Program-made: the position numbers and the translations under genes | In this document: one piece after another, positions 1 to 8,480 of the stretch | Layout: each line of letters starts with the position of its first letter | How positions within the stretch are numbered: position 1 is the stretch's first letter | Notes under the pieces: model-generated | Seen by the model: only the letters and a program-made list of their open reading frames with translations | The model's database searches: none | Told to the model about the DNA's origin: nothing | DNA from: Bacillus massilioanorexius | Lineage (GTDB): Bacteria; Bacillota; Bacilli; Bacillales; DSM-1321 | Assembly: GCF_902374955.1 (NCBI RefSeq) | Contig: NZ_CABKRX010000087.1 | Location: 62,001-126,000 of the forward strand | DNA length: 64,000 nucleotides | Direction: 5' to 3'

Positions 1-166
1 GAATCCAAACTTCTTTAAGAAATAGTATCATAAACTGTTTCACTCTGTACAATTGATTTTGTTTTAAAGAAGGATTTTTTTACATTTATCACTTTAAATA
101 TCATAGAACTTTATGATAAAAAGAAATTAATACATAGTAATCTATTTAACAGGAAAGGGTTTTATC

Positions 167-880
167 ATGAAATATGCCAATGTTGTCCCAGCAACCTTAA
201 GACAATTTATGCTTGATCCCACTATTGATCATTTAAAAAACATTTTGCTTCAAAATACTGGAGAAACAGATTTCCTAGATTTTAAGTCTAAGTGGATTGA
301 TATGACCAAACTTGCCAAACATGTTTTAGCCATTTCTAACTCTGGTGGAGGATGCATAATAGTAGGAGTTAGCCAGCAAGATGACGGTACACCTGTACTA
401 GACGGACTGAAACCTGAGGATATTCTTGACAAAGCAGATGTAGATAATAAACTGGAACATTTGCTTCCAAAATACATTAAATATCGAACAGAGGATTTTA
501 CATTTTCACAGAGAACTCACGATTTGCTTAAAGGAAAAACATTTCAAGTCCTTATTATAGAATATGATCCAAAGTATGTCCCATATACATCTGTCATTAA
601 TCAAGGGGAATTAAAATATGGTGCTATCTACATCAGGCAAGGGACAAAGTCTATAGAAGCGAGCAATGAAAAATTAGTTGAAATCATTTTAAGAAAGGTC
701 CAAGCTGGAGGCTCAAGTGTAGAGGAGTTTAACCTTCGCGATCACCTTCAACAATTAAATATCCTTATTGATGAATTACATTCTGATCATAATGAGGAAT
801 ACATACAGTTTCTACAAGAATTAATTGAAGAAAAAAAGAATTGTATACGAAAATATCTTCAAATTAATAAAAGCTACTGA
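167..880 (+). CDS. AlbA_2 (Schlafen-type) domain protein
   Basis: This 237-residue protein carries an AlbA_2/Schlafen-like N-terminal domain. The visible signature is the E-x-D-F-L-D-F-K segment near residues 33-40, followed by a Gly-rich strand-turn (SNSGGGCIIVGV, about residues 57-68). Members of this fold are put down as nucleic-acid-binding or nuclease-like domains, often attached to helicases or winged helices. Here the domain stands nearly alone, with a charged helical C-terminus (about 180-237) rich in Glu and Lys. The ATG is preceded by AGGAAAGGG at good spacing. No partner gene is adjacent on the same strand, so its role (regulator, stress or phage response) cannot be told. Confidence 0.75.
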   Translation: MKYANVVPATLRQFMLDPTIDHLKNILLQNTGETDFLDFKSKWIDMTKLAKHVLAISNSGGGCIIVGVSQQDDGTPVLDGLKPEDILDKADVDNKLEHLLPKYIKYRTEDFTFSQRTHDLLKGKTFQVLIIEYDPKYVPYTSVINQGELKYGAIYIRQGTKSIEASNEKLVEIILRKVQAGGSSVEEFNLRDHLQQLNILIDELHSDHNEEYIQFLQELIEEKKNCIRKYLQINKSY

Positions 881-904
881 TTAAAATGGGCAGCAAAGAA
901 AAAA

Positions 905-946
905 GACTGTAGGGAAACTAGAAATTCTTCTGGTTTCCCTACAGTC
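905..946 (-). terminator. Rho-independent terminator after sigV-rsiV
   Basis: Perfect 14-bp inverted repeat (GACTGTAGGGAAAC and its complement) with a 14-base loop. Read on the minus strand the stem is followed by six T, so it should end the sigV-rsiV transcript about 170 bases past rsiV. The plus side has no T run. Confidence 0.75.
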
Positions 947-999
947 TGGAAGCTATTGCTGCTATTCAATAACTTTTTTATAGGTTTTTTCTAACAGAT

Positions 1000-1090
1000 T
1001 ATTTTTCAGAGATAAAACTAGCATAAGCGGACTTTCACTCTACCTATATTACCTACTTGTTAACAAGCAACAAAGTATCCAGTAACATCT
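1000..1090 (-). repeat. Fragment of dispersed Bacillaceae repeat (reverse copy)
   Basis: The stretch TGTTAACAAGCAACAAAGTA at 1058-1077 matches, with only a few differences, the reverse complement of the left edge of the repeat at 13348. Nothing else of the repeat is well kept here, so this is a decayed end fragment. Confidence 0.4.
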
Positions 1091-1117
1091 TATTGTCCAT
1101 AACATCTTTTTAATTGG

Positions 1118-1987
1118 TTATTTGATGTATTCATTGCTAACTAATTGCTTTTGAATCACTTTTGTTGGGATTACAAATTCTACGACTCCCATATAACCAG
1201 GTGCAACTTCATATTTATCAAAAGAAATGACAAGCTTCCCTTGTTTATTAATATAGAAGTTTTGATCTTTAGAAATCTTTTCGAAAGGCTCAGTAAAAAG
1301 CTCGTCACCAGTTCCTGTTACCCAATATACTTTTTGAGAATTTTTTTTCATTTGAGCTCTCATTTGTTCTTTAATATTTTCACTTATAATTGAGATATAA
1401 TCATTATTTTTAAATAAGCTAGGTAAAGTTATCAACACTTCATTCTTTTTATCAATTGTATCAAATTTCATAGTTGTTGACGATGATCCGACTATATTAA
1501 CATTATATCTTGCGATAGAAAGAATTTGTTTGTTGTCAGTCTTTATTTCATAGCCACTTTCAACACCTAAATGTCCTCCGCCGTTTTTCTTTAACTCTTC
1601 CATATCCGCTGTAAATTGTTCATAAAGCTTTTCATTTTCTGCTAAATACTTTTCATTTAGACTTGCTTCTAATTCCTTATTATCTAAATTCTCAATTGCC
1701 GGCACTTTAATATTGGCATTATACGTTCCATCATCTACTTTATATTCTCTAAACGTGATTAATTTTACTATTTTCCCTAATACCGGAACATCTTCGAAAG
1801 CATAAGCAACAGTCGAACTCGTATTTACAGTTGTAATGAAAAGAATGACCGCTGCTGCCACAGCTATCCATATATTTCTTGCCTTCCCTTTCTTTTTCTT
1901 GCTTAAAGTTTGTTTCACTAGTATATTTAATTCTTCTGGTATTTCCGTATTGTTATAATCATTTATTAATTTCCTCATTGCATTCAT
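1118..1987 (-). CDS. rsiV: Anti-sigma-V factor RsiV
   Basis: A 289-residue membrane-anchored anti-sigma factor. A basic cytoplasmic N-terminus (about 1-37) that would hold the sigma factor is followed by one membrane segment (about 38-60) and a large outside domain. The rest looks like the DUF4163/DUF3298 lysozyme-binding fold of RsiV: a tract of Tyr/Asn near 80-100 and a C-terminal FVIPTKVIQKQL-type end. In B. subtilis RsiV (285 residues) binds lysozyme, is cut by signal peptidase and RasP, and frees SigV. It starts 19 bases after the sigV stop with AGGAGG in front, so the two are co-transcribed. Lysozyme sensing here is inferred from family membership. Confidence 0.85.
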   Translation of the reverse strand: MNAMRKLINDYNNTEIPEELNILVKQTLSKKKKGKARNIWIAVAAAVILFITTVNTSSTVAYAFEDVPVLGKIVKLITFREYKVDDGTYNANIKVPAIENLDNKELEASLNEKYLAENEKLYEQFTADMEELKKNGGGHLGVESGYEIKTDNKQILSIARYNVNIVGSSSTTMKFDTIDKKNEVLITLPSLFKNNDYISIISENIKEQMRAQMKKNSQKVYWVTGTGDELFTEPFEKISKDQNFYINKQGKLVISFDKYEVAPGYMGVVEFVIPTKVIQKQLVSNEYIK

Positions 1988-2006
1988 TTTATTTGCCTCC
2001 TATAAT

Positions 2007-2495
2007 CTACTCTTCCAATTCTATCTTAAGTAGCTTTAATGCCTTATATAGTCTCGTTTTAATCGTATTAATATTCTCATCCAGAATTTGTGCAATTTCG
2101 TCAATTTTTAAATCCTCAAAAAAGCGAAGAATAATAATCACACGGTATGGATGAGGTAACATTTCAATCGCATTTTTCAAATCAATATTTTCATAGTGAT
2201 CGTGCTGTCCACTTGAGAAATATTCTATTTTTTCTTCTTCCATAACTTCAAACTTTTTATGCTTCCTTAAAAAGTCAATAGACGTGTGGATGACAATTCT
2301 GTACATCCAACTTTTGATGACACTAACATCACTTAAAGTATGATAAGAACTAAGTCCTTTCCTTATGGATTCTTGAACAACATCTAAAGCGTCTTGCTTA
2401 TTCTTAACGTAGTTGAATGCAAAACGATAAAGCTTTTCTTGATTTTCTGTAACAAATTGAATATATGCCTTTTCTAATTTATTTTTTTTGAACAT
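2007..2495 (-). CDS. sigV: ECF RNA polymerase sigma factor SigV
   Basis: A 162-residue sigma factor of the extracytoplasmic-function class. Region 2 (about residues 15-80) has the YRFAFNYVKNKQDALDVVQE core and the W-M-Y-R-I-V segment. Region 4 (about 108-160) has the helix-turn-helix LKIDEIAQILDENINTIKTRL. Pairing with rsiV immediately downstream identifies it as SigV rather than another ECF factor. In B. subtilis it drives lysozyme-resistance genes such as oatA and the dlt operon; no such target lies in this window. A candidate self-recognised promoter lies about 45 bases upstream. Confidence 0.88.
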   Translation of the reverse strand: MFKKNKLEKAYIQFVTENQEKLYRFAFNYVKNKQDALDVVQESIRKGLSSYHTLSDVSVIKSWMYRIVIHTSIDFLRKHKKFEVMEEEKIEYFSSGQHDHYENIDLKNAIEMLPHPYRVIIILRFFEDLKIDEIAQILDENINTIKTRLYKALKLLKIELEE

Positions 2496-2539
2496 ATGTC
2501 TACTCCCCTGATACGTATCAATTTTGTATACATCACTAA

Positions 2540-2567
2540 GACGTTAGAACTATTTAAATAGTTTTAA
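2540..2567 (-). promoter_or_regulatory. Candidate autoregulatory ECF promoter of sigV
   Basis: On the minus strand TTAAAAC (2561-2567) and CGTC (2540-2543) are separated by 17 bases. That is the AAC ... CGTC layout typical of ECF sigma factors. It lies 45-72 bases upstream of the sigV start, as expected for self-activation of sigV-rsiV. Confidence 0.55.
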
Positions 2568-2619
2568 TAAAAAGCGGTTTTCACAAAATTTATTTCCTAT
2601 AAACAAATAGTGAATAGAG

Positions 2620-2775
2620 GTTGAGTTACATTTGACAGCAGGATTTTCGCTTTTAAGGAGTAGGCAGTGAGCATCCTCAGTGTAAAGTGCCTAATGAGTT
2701 ATGCTCTAATCCACCTTTTATGCTGCTATATTCACTGATTTATTTAAGAGCAACAAGCTATTAGAAAACCGCCAA
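2620..2775 (+). repeat. Decayed dispersed repeat copy
   Basis: This fills most of the 323-base gap upstream of sigV. The segment around GCAGTGAGCATCCTC (2666-2680) lines up with GCGGTGAGCCTCCTT in the well-kept copy at 13348-13600. The tail CTATTAGAAAACCGCC matches the tail CTTTTAGAAAACAGCC of that copy. No gene is seen in the gap. Confidence 0.5.
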
Positions 2776-2787
2776 CAAAAAAATAAA

Positions 2788-2801
2788 AACCGTTACCGGT
2801 T
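2788..2801 (-). terminator. Weak terminator after the lone ATPase
   Basis: Short stem AACCG/CGGTT with a four-base loop. On the minus strand it is followed by TTTATTTTTTT. It sits 18 bases past the ATPase stop. Confidence 0.45.
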
Positions 2802-2818
2802 CTTATTGATTAAACTTT

Positions 2819-3568
2819 TTATTTATCATTCATTAATATTTGTAACATTCTTTCTGGTGAATCTAAAAAAGCTTTCGTAATTTGATAATGATCTGTATCT
2901 CTCGCATTTACTTCTTGATAATCATCTTTAATTTCATAAACAATAGAATTGGGATAAGCCATTAAAATTGGCGAATGCGTAGCAATAATGAACTGACATC
3001 CTTGCTCAACTAATTCATGTAATCTAGCAATAAAGGTTAATTGTCTTGATGGAGACAAAGCCGCTTCCGGTTCATCTAATATATACATACTATTCCCTCT
3101 AAATCTATGTAAAAAGATCGACATAAAAGACTCTCCATGCGACTGCGCGTGGAGTGATGTGCCTCCATATGAGTTCAACAAGCCAGGCACCTCACGGTTC
3201 AATTCTTCAATATTCGTTGCGACATTATAGAAGCTTTCTGCTCTGAAAAAAAAGCCATCTAACGGTCTCTCAGCCCCTTTTACAACTCTAATATAGTCAT
3301 GTAATGTAGAATGAGAAGAAAAGGATGAGAAATTAAAATTTCTTGTCCCTCCTTCTGGATTAAAACCATACGAGGTAGCAATTGCTTCTAATATAGTCGA
3401 TTTGCCACTACCATTTTCTCCAATTAAAAACGTAACATTCGGGTGAAATTGCAATTGAGTCAAGTTTTTCACAGCTGGTAATGAAAAAGGATATTCATTC
3501 GATTGAACACTTTCCTCTATGTTTACATATATACTCTTAATATAGGGCTGATTTAATTTATTCGACAT
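2819..3568 (-). CDS. AAA family ATPase, ABC-type
   Basis: A predicted soluble ATPase of the ABC/SMC-like class (COG3910 type), 249 residues from the preferred start. Walker A is GENGSGKST (about residues 51-59). The ABC signature region lies near QSHGESF, Walker B is SMYILDEPEAAL, and the switch His is IIATHSP. There are no membrane segments, so it is not a transporter subunit. Such lone ATPases often act with nucleases or in toxin and defence modules, but no partner is next to it. I chose the internal ATG at 3568 because AAGGGGAG lies just upstream of it; a start at 3601 has no ribosome-binding site. Confidence 0.75.
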   Translation of the reverse strand: MSNKLNQPYIKSIYVNIEESVQSNEYPFSLPAVKNLTQLQFHPNVTFLIGENGSGKSTILEAIATSYGFNPEGGTRNFNFSSFSSHSTLHDYIRVVKGAERPLDGFFFRAESFYNVATNIEELNREVPGLLNSYGGTSLHAQSHGESFMSIFLHRFRGNSMYILDEPEAALSPSRQLTFIARLHELVEQGCQFIIATHSPILMAYPNSIVYEIKDDYQEVNARDTDHYQITKAFLDSPERMLQILMNDK

Positions 3569-3661
3569 CTTTCTCCCCTTTTCAACTATTATGTCATCCA
3601 AAACAATTCCCAGTCACTACTTGACAAGAATTGTTAATTCCTTTACCCTTTTTATAGACCA

Positions 3662-3671
3662 ACCGTTCAGT
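3662..3671. promoter_or_regulatory. Probable TetR operator upstream of tetR
   Basis: ACCGTTCAGT is a quasi-palindrome 25 bases before the regulator start. Its reverse complement nearly equals ACCGAACAGT upstream of the exporter gene, with two differences. It lies directly downstream of a possible -35/-10 pair (TTGTTA at 3631, TATAGA at 3653), the position of an autorepression site. Confidence 0.5.
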
Positions 3672-3696
3672 TTATTCTTACTAGGAGGATCAATAA

Positions 3697-4287
3697 ATGG
3701 TAGAACAAAAGGATATATCGCCTACTAAGCTAAAAATTGCTAAAGTAGCCGAAGAATTATTTTCTAAAAAAGGATATGCCGCAACTTCAATGGAAGATAT
3801 TACAACGGCATCTGGCAGCAGTAAAGGAAGTATTTATTATCATTTTAAAAGTAAAGAAAAACTCTTTATTTTTATAATACAAACAAAAGCAAATGAATGG
3901 AAGGAAGAATGGAATAAAAAGAAAGAACTGTATCAGACAAATACAGAAAAATTATATGCGCTAGCAGATCACTACTTAACTGATTACCATAATCCATTAC
4001 TAAAAGCGGCTGAAGAATTCGGTGGAAGTCAAACAGCCGATCCAGAAGTGGTAGCTGAGTTACTACAAATATTACGAAATCAATATTATGATGCCTATCT
4101 ACATATTTTCGAGGATGGGATAAAAGCAGGCGAATTTATCGAGGAAAATCCAACAGATTTAATGTATTTGCTTTTTGCGACGCATTCTGGATTAAGTATT
4201 GCATACTATGAAATGGATTTTGAAGAAATAAAAAAACTGTATCATAAAAGCATTGAGGTTCTTTTAAGAGGCATTCAAAAAAAATAA
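3697..4287 (+). CDS. TetR/AcrR family transcriptional regulator
   Basis: A 196-residue repressor. The N-terminal helix-turn-helix (about residues 10-55) carries the usual pattern: AEELFSKKGYAATSMEDITTASG followed by KGSIYYHFKSKE. The C-terminal half (60-196) is the helical ligand-binding and dimerisation domain, with Trp, Tyr and Phe typical of drug-binding members. AGGAGG precedes the ATG. The gene sits upstream of an MFS exporter on the same strand, and both have related operator-like palindromes in front. The simplest reading is a drug-responsive repressor of itself and the exporter. Confidence 0.88.
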   Translation: MVEQKDISPTKLKIAKVAEELFSKKGYAATSMEDITTASGSSKGSIYYHFKSKEKLFIFIIQTKANEWKEEWNKKKELYQTNTEKLYALADHYLTDYHNPLLKAAEEFGGSQTADPEVVAELLQILRNQYYDAYLHIFEDGIKAGEFIEENPTDLMYLLFATHSGLSIAYYEMDFEEIKKLYHKSIEVLLRGIQKK

Positions 4288-4319
4288 AAAAGACGAAGTT
4301 GACTCGAAAGGTCTTTTTT
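4286..4319 (+). terminator. Weak terminator after tetR
   Basis: AAAAAAGAC is followed after 16 bases by GTCTTTTTT. The inner pairing is poor, but the T run is good and it directly follows the tetR stop. Confidence 0.5.
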
Positions 4320-4534
4320 AGATTGTTTCAAAGTGAATATCTTTCTTTTGATAGAGGAAACAAAAATCAAGTCAAACAAATTATCAGGCGTGATGCATCA
4401 ACTTTTATTAAAAGTAAGAATAAACAAAACCATATCATACCTCTTTAAAATAATACAAAAATGAAGCATAGAGGCGTCTAAAAGAGATTTTTAATTCTTT
4501 TTAGCTCAGCCTCCTATCATTTAACTTATATTAA

Positions 4535-4544
4535 ACCGAACAGT
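4535..4544. promoter_or_regulatory. Probable TetR operator upstream of the MFS gene
   Basis: ACCGAACAGT lies 30 bases before the exporter start. Read in reverse (ACTGTTCGGT) it differs from the site in front of tetR (ACCGTTCAGT) at two symmetric positions. This supports one regulator for both genes. Confidence 0.5.
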
Positions 4545-4573
4545 CAGATTAATATAGAAAGGAAAGAATAAAC

Positions 4574-5791
4574 ATGAAATCATTAATGAAAAATCGAATA
4601 TTTCTTATTATGCTTAGTTCGGACTTATTAGATCAATTAAGTATATGGATTAGAAATATGGCTATTTTGTTTTTTGTAATCGAAAAAACGAATCAAAATC
4701 CCATCGCTGTTTCGTTAATTACAGTAATTGAGTATATCCCACTTTTCCTATTTTCCTTTATAGGAGGGACACTTGCCGATCGCTAGAAACCGAAGAAAAC
4801 GATTATTAGTGGTGGATTGTTAAGCATAGCTTCTATTATCCTAATTATCATATGCATTTCACTTGGAGTTTGGGAAGCAATCTTCTTTGCTACCTTCATT
4901 TCAGCAATCGTATCTCAATTTTCACAACCCTCTTCCTCGAAAATTTTTAAACGTTACATTCCAGAAGAACAGGTTAGTGGGGCTATTGGAATTATTCAAA
5001 GTTTAAGCTCCTTATTTATTATTGTCGGGCCAATCATTGGAACAGCCATATTCACTTCATTGGGAGTACTTCCTGCACTCTATATTTTAGTATTTACTTT
5101 CGGATTATCTACCATCATCACTCTTTTTCTTCCAAAAGATGATGAAATCGAGAAAAATCCAGCTTCAACTATTATGAAAGAAATCAAAGAAGGCTTTCAC
5201 TATGTATGGCAAAATCGCTATTTAAAACGCATTACCATTACATTTTCCATATTAGGATTTGGAGCTGGGCTTGTACAACCACTAGAAGTGTTCTTAATTA
5301 CAGACCGTTTAGACCTGCCAAAAGAAGCGTTACAATGGCTATCATCAATCGCTGGTGTCGGTTTATTATTTGGCGGAATTCTTGCCGCTGTCATATCGAA
5401 TAAATTAAATACAAAAGTCGTATTCGCCAGTACTTTTTTAGCCATTGGTTTCGCAACAATTATGGAAGTATTATCTACTTCTTTCTTGTTGACCGCTTCA
5501 ATGCGTTTTGCAGCTGCTTTCATTCTTGCCTTTGTACAGATACTCTTAAGTACATTAATGATTACACTCGTAGAAGAAAAATATATTGGGCGTACGAACG
5601 GAATTATTACCCCCATTTTTACTGCTGCTTTACTATTAGGATCTTCTTTATCTGGTATAGGCGTACAATCTACTTCCTTAATTACAGTGTACATTATCGC
5701 TGGAATAATAACTGCATTAGCCGCTATTCCTGCCTTTGGAATTACTTCTGAACCAAAGCATAAACAAGAAACAAACGGAATATCGCTATAA
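4574..5791 (+). pseudogene. MFS efflux transporter interrupted by an in-frame TAG
   Basis: A 12-segment major facilitator of the macrolide-efflux-like class, about 405 codons. The first 70 codons end in motif A (GGTLADR) and then TAG at 4784-4786. The same frame continues without a shift as KPKKTIISGG and stays open to 5791. Motif A is normally followed by Trp or Gly, so the stop is most simply a TGG to TAG change. Both parts are otherwise well kept, which means the break is recent, is a sequencing error, or is read through. The second part has a TTG at 4817 but no ribosome-binding site worth the name. The context (TetR, shared operator) says drug export. Confidence 0.85.
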
Positions 5792-5811
5792 AAATCTATC
5801 TTTTACTACCT

Positions 5812-5841
5812 TGATTGCTTTTTTTCAAAATCGCAATCAAC
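5812..5841. other. Hairpin with T run in the loop after the MFS gene
   Basis: Perfect arms TTGATTGC and GCAATCAA around a loop containing seven T. Neither side has a T run after the stem, so it is not a classical terminator. It lies between the converging MFS gene and ctpA. Confidence 0.4.
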
Positions 5842-5880
5842 TTACTGCTATTTGAAATGAAGTCTAGACATAACAAAAGA

Positions 5881-5895
5881 GAGGCGCATAGCCTC
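5881..5895 (-). terminator. Terminator after ctpA
   Basis: Stem GAGGC/GCCTC with a five-base loop. On the minus strand it is followed by TCTTTTGTT. It lies 18 bases past the ctpA stop. Confidence 0.6.
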
Positions 5896-5912
5896 CCTAC
5901 TGTTATGTTTAT

Positions 5913-7370
5913 TTATTTCAGTTCACTATTAATGATTTCCACAGCTTTATTTAGCTGAGTATCATTATGAAGAATTTTTTCACGAAGTAAATTCATTAAT
6001 GCAATGGTTGTATCTCCACTTAATACACCCGTTTGATCTAGTTTTTGATCCTTTTGTAATTGAACTACTGCTGCTTTTGTTTTTTCATCAAAAATACCAT
6101 CAACAGTACCAGGTTTATAGCCAACAGCTTCTAACATTTGTTCAGCATTTTTAATTTCTGTTGCCGAAGCACCAACCTTTAGCTGTTTATCTGGAGATAT
6201 AAAAGTTAAATGTGAATAAGATGGTAATGCAACTTCAAAATCTGGTTTAATCCCTTTTTTATTAATCCAATTACCATCAGGTGTTAACCATTTGGCTGTT
6301 GTATATTTTATATTAGAACCATCTTCTAAATCTTTAGCTGTTTGTACTGTACCTTTACCAAAGGTAGTTTCACCAACTAATTTAATTCCAGCTGATTCCT
6401 TCACAGCTGCCGCAACAATCTCAGAAGCACTTGCACTTCCATTATCCACTAATACTACTACTGGAAACTGTTCGACATTTTTATTCTCAGATTTTAAAAC
6501 TTGCTTATTGCCTTCTCGATCTTCTACTTGAAATAATACTTTTCCTTCAGGAACAAAAAGACTAGCAATGCTGACAGCTTGTTGCATGATTCCTCCTGGG
6601 TTTCCACGTAAATCAAGAACAAGCCCTTTCATGCCTTTTTCCTTCATTTCAGTTAAAGCATTTGTTAGCTCTTTATCAGTATTCTCAGAAAAGCTTGTTA
6701 ATTGAATATGTGCGACATTACCAGCTAACATTTTCGAATAAACCGTTTCAATAGGTATGGTATCTCTAGTTAAAGAAACTTTAAATGGCTCATCTTCTCC
6801 ACGTTGTATCATCAGCTCTACTTTAGAGCCTTTTTTACCACGAATTAATGTTACTGCTTCTGTAGAACTTAACCCACTTAATGAATTCCCATCTACACTA
6901 ACTATGATATCATTTGCTTTTAAATTAGCTTTCTCAGCAGGTGAGCCTTTAATAGGAGACACAATGATAATCTTACCATTTTTCTCTTGAATTTCTGCCC
7001 CTATTCCTTCAAATGAAGATGAAATTTTTTCGTGAAAACTACTTGCTTCATCAACATTCATATAATCTGAATATGGATCTTCTAAAGAATCAAGCATACC
7101 ATTTATTGCTCCATTTACTAGCTTTTCTTCGTCAACATCTGTGTAATATTCTTTTTTGATCGTATCAAAAGTAGCGAATAATTTGTCAAATTCTGGTCTT
7201 GAATTTACTATATTGGCTTGAACTTTTTCATCACCAAATGTTAATGCGATTGTAGTTACTGCTGCAGTTATAAATACAAGAAGAAAAACTCCCATAATAA
7301 AGTGGAATTTTTTTATTTTCATGAATTTACTAGGTTTATTTTCTTCATGTACCTGATTCTCTTCTTCCAT
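5913..7370 (-). CDS. ctpA: Carboxyl-terminal processing protease CtpA (S41 family)
   Basis: A 485-residue membrane-anchored serine protease. The order is a charged N-terminus, one membrane segment (about 23-44), a helical region, a PDZ domain (about 118-200) and the S41 catalytic domain (about 205-385). The nucleophile lies in GSASASE (311-317) and the catalytic Lys in FGKGT (337-341). A C-terminal peptidoglycan-binding repeat (about 400-462) has the GYKPGTVDGIFDEKT pattern. CtpA/CtpB proteins trim or degrade exported proteins; CtpB acts in sporulation signalling. I call it ctpA because the order ctpA-yodJ-deoD matches B. subtilis. Nothing is missing from the active site. Confidence 0.88.
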   Translation of the reverse strand: MEEENQVHEENKPSKFMKIKKFHFIMGVFLLVFITAAVTTIALTFGDEKVQANIVNSRPEFDKLFATFDTIKKEYYTDVDEEKLVNGAINGMLDSLEDPYSDYMNVDEASSFHEKISSSFEGIGAEIQEKNGKIIIVSPIKGSPAEKANLKANDIIVSVDGNSLSGLSSTEAVTLIRGKKGSKVELMIQRGEDEPFKVSLTRDTIPIETVYSKMLAGNVAHIQLTSFSENTDKELTNALTEMKEKGMKGLVLDLRGNPGGIMQQAVSIASLFVPEGKVLFQVEDREGNKQVLKSENKNVEQFPVVVLVDNGSASASEIVAAAVKESAGIKLVGETTFGKGTVQTAKDLEDGSNIKYTTAKWLTPDGNWINKKGIKPDFEVALPSYSHLTFISPDKQLKVGASATEIKNAEQMLEAVGYKPGTVDGIFDEKTKAAVVQLQKDQKLDQTGVLSGDTTIALMNLLREKILHNDTQLNKAVEIINSELK

Positions 7371-7423
7371 TATCTCACCACTTTCACCTTCATACGAATC
7401 TCCCTAAGTATTTATCATAACAT

Positions 7424-8215
7424 TTATATTTCTTTTACGATATTAAAATACTCTTCTAAAGTGAGTTGATTTACATAAATTTGTTCAGCAAACGGCTTAC
7501 CTACATAACGAAAATGCCAAGGCTCGTATTTATAACCCGTAACGGCTTCTTTCCCCTTAGGATATCGTAAAATATACCCATATTTATGAGCATTTTCAGC
7601 TAGCCATTTCCCTTCGGCAGTTTTTTCAAAATCTTCTGTAAGCAATAAATCAACCGAATGAGCCGAAATATCCATTGTTAATCCTGTCTGATGTTCACTT
7701 TGTCCAGGAATGGCTACTGCTTCTTTCGCTTTCTCTATTCCATGTTGAGCGACTTCATTATTAAATACTGATTCTTGGCGTGCATAAGAACGATATCCAG
7801 ACACTGCAAAAAGCTCAATTTGTTCTTTTTTTGCTGCTTGAAACATCTCTTCCAATGCAATGGCAGCATCTTCTCTTAATAGAGCCTTTTCGAGCTGTTC
7901 ATCCCCAAAAGAATAACTTATATTCGCTCGAACCAAATCTTTTGGTATGTATTCTGAGGATAAATAAAATTCTTTATTTACAAGCACTAAAGTATTATCC
8001 GCATTTTGGATTACTTTTTTTCCATTAGTCTCAGTAATTTGATTAAAGTATTTGGCTGAAAGAGTTAATTCATCTTCAATATTCTGTTGTTGTTCTTTTT
8101 CAATAGCTTGTCCTTCATTTGATGCCGGATTTTTCTCACTAGAAAAATTCAGTTGTGATTGACATCCACTTAATAACATCATTGCTAAGGCAGCCAACGC
8201 CCATTTTTTTTTCAT
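7424..8215 (-). CDS. yodJ: D-alanyl-D-alanine carboxypeptidase lipoprotein, VanY family (YodJ)
   Basis: A 263-residue secreted lipoprotein. The signal peptide ends in a lipobox with Cys at residue 18 (LLSGCQS). After a polar linker comes a VanY/DdpX metallopeptidase domain. Its metal and catalytic motifs are visible: SGYRSYARQ, then S-x-H-Q-T-G-L-T-M-D (His and Asp ligands), and E-P-W-H-F-R-Y near residue 236. Enzymes of this family remove the terminal D-Ala from the peptidoglycan stem peptide outside the membrane. The position between ctpA and deoD agrees with YodJ of B. subtilis. Confidence 0.85.
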   Translation of the reverse strand: MKKKWALAALAMMLLSGCQSQLNFSSEKNPASNEGQAIEKEQQQNIEDELTLSAKYFNQITETNGKKVIQNADNTLVLVNKEFYLSSEYIPKDLVRANISYSFGDEQLEKALLREDAAIALEEMFQAAKKEQIELFAVSGYRSYARQESVFNNEVAQHGIEKAKEAVAIPGQSEHQTGLTMDISAHSVDLLLTEDFEKTAEGKWLAENAHKYGYILRYPKGKEAVTGYKYEPWHFRYVGKPFAEQIYVNQLTLEEYFNIVKEI

Positions 8216-8408
8216 ATGTTTCTTCCATCACCTTTAATTTGCTATACATAAATAAGATTAGGTGAAACTTCAATCAATCGGAGCATCTTTTCTCTCCATA
8301 CGGATTAAAAGTTAAACCATTAGGTTATTTACTAGTGCTTCCTAGCTAGCATATAGCTATTGTCCTATCGACATGTGAGTCTAATCTAGTTTATACCTTA
8401 TAAAAAGA

Positions 8409-8466
8409 GAATGTCTAGTCACTATTATTTGTTCAACAACCTTCATCTATAGTGGCTAGACCATTC
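8409..8466 (-). terminator. Terminator after deoD
   Basis: Long imperfect inverted repeat (GAATG-CTAG-CACTAT against ATAGTG-CTAG-CATTC). On the minus strand the stem is followed by TCTTTTTAT. It starts 15 bases past the deoD stop. Confidence 0.65.
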
Positions 8467-8480
8467 CCTAGATAATACAT

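Noticed and set aside
5218..5694. 158-codon minus frame opposite the MFS gene
   Set aside because: Antisense to a clear transporter sequence, no start signal.
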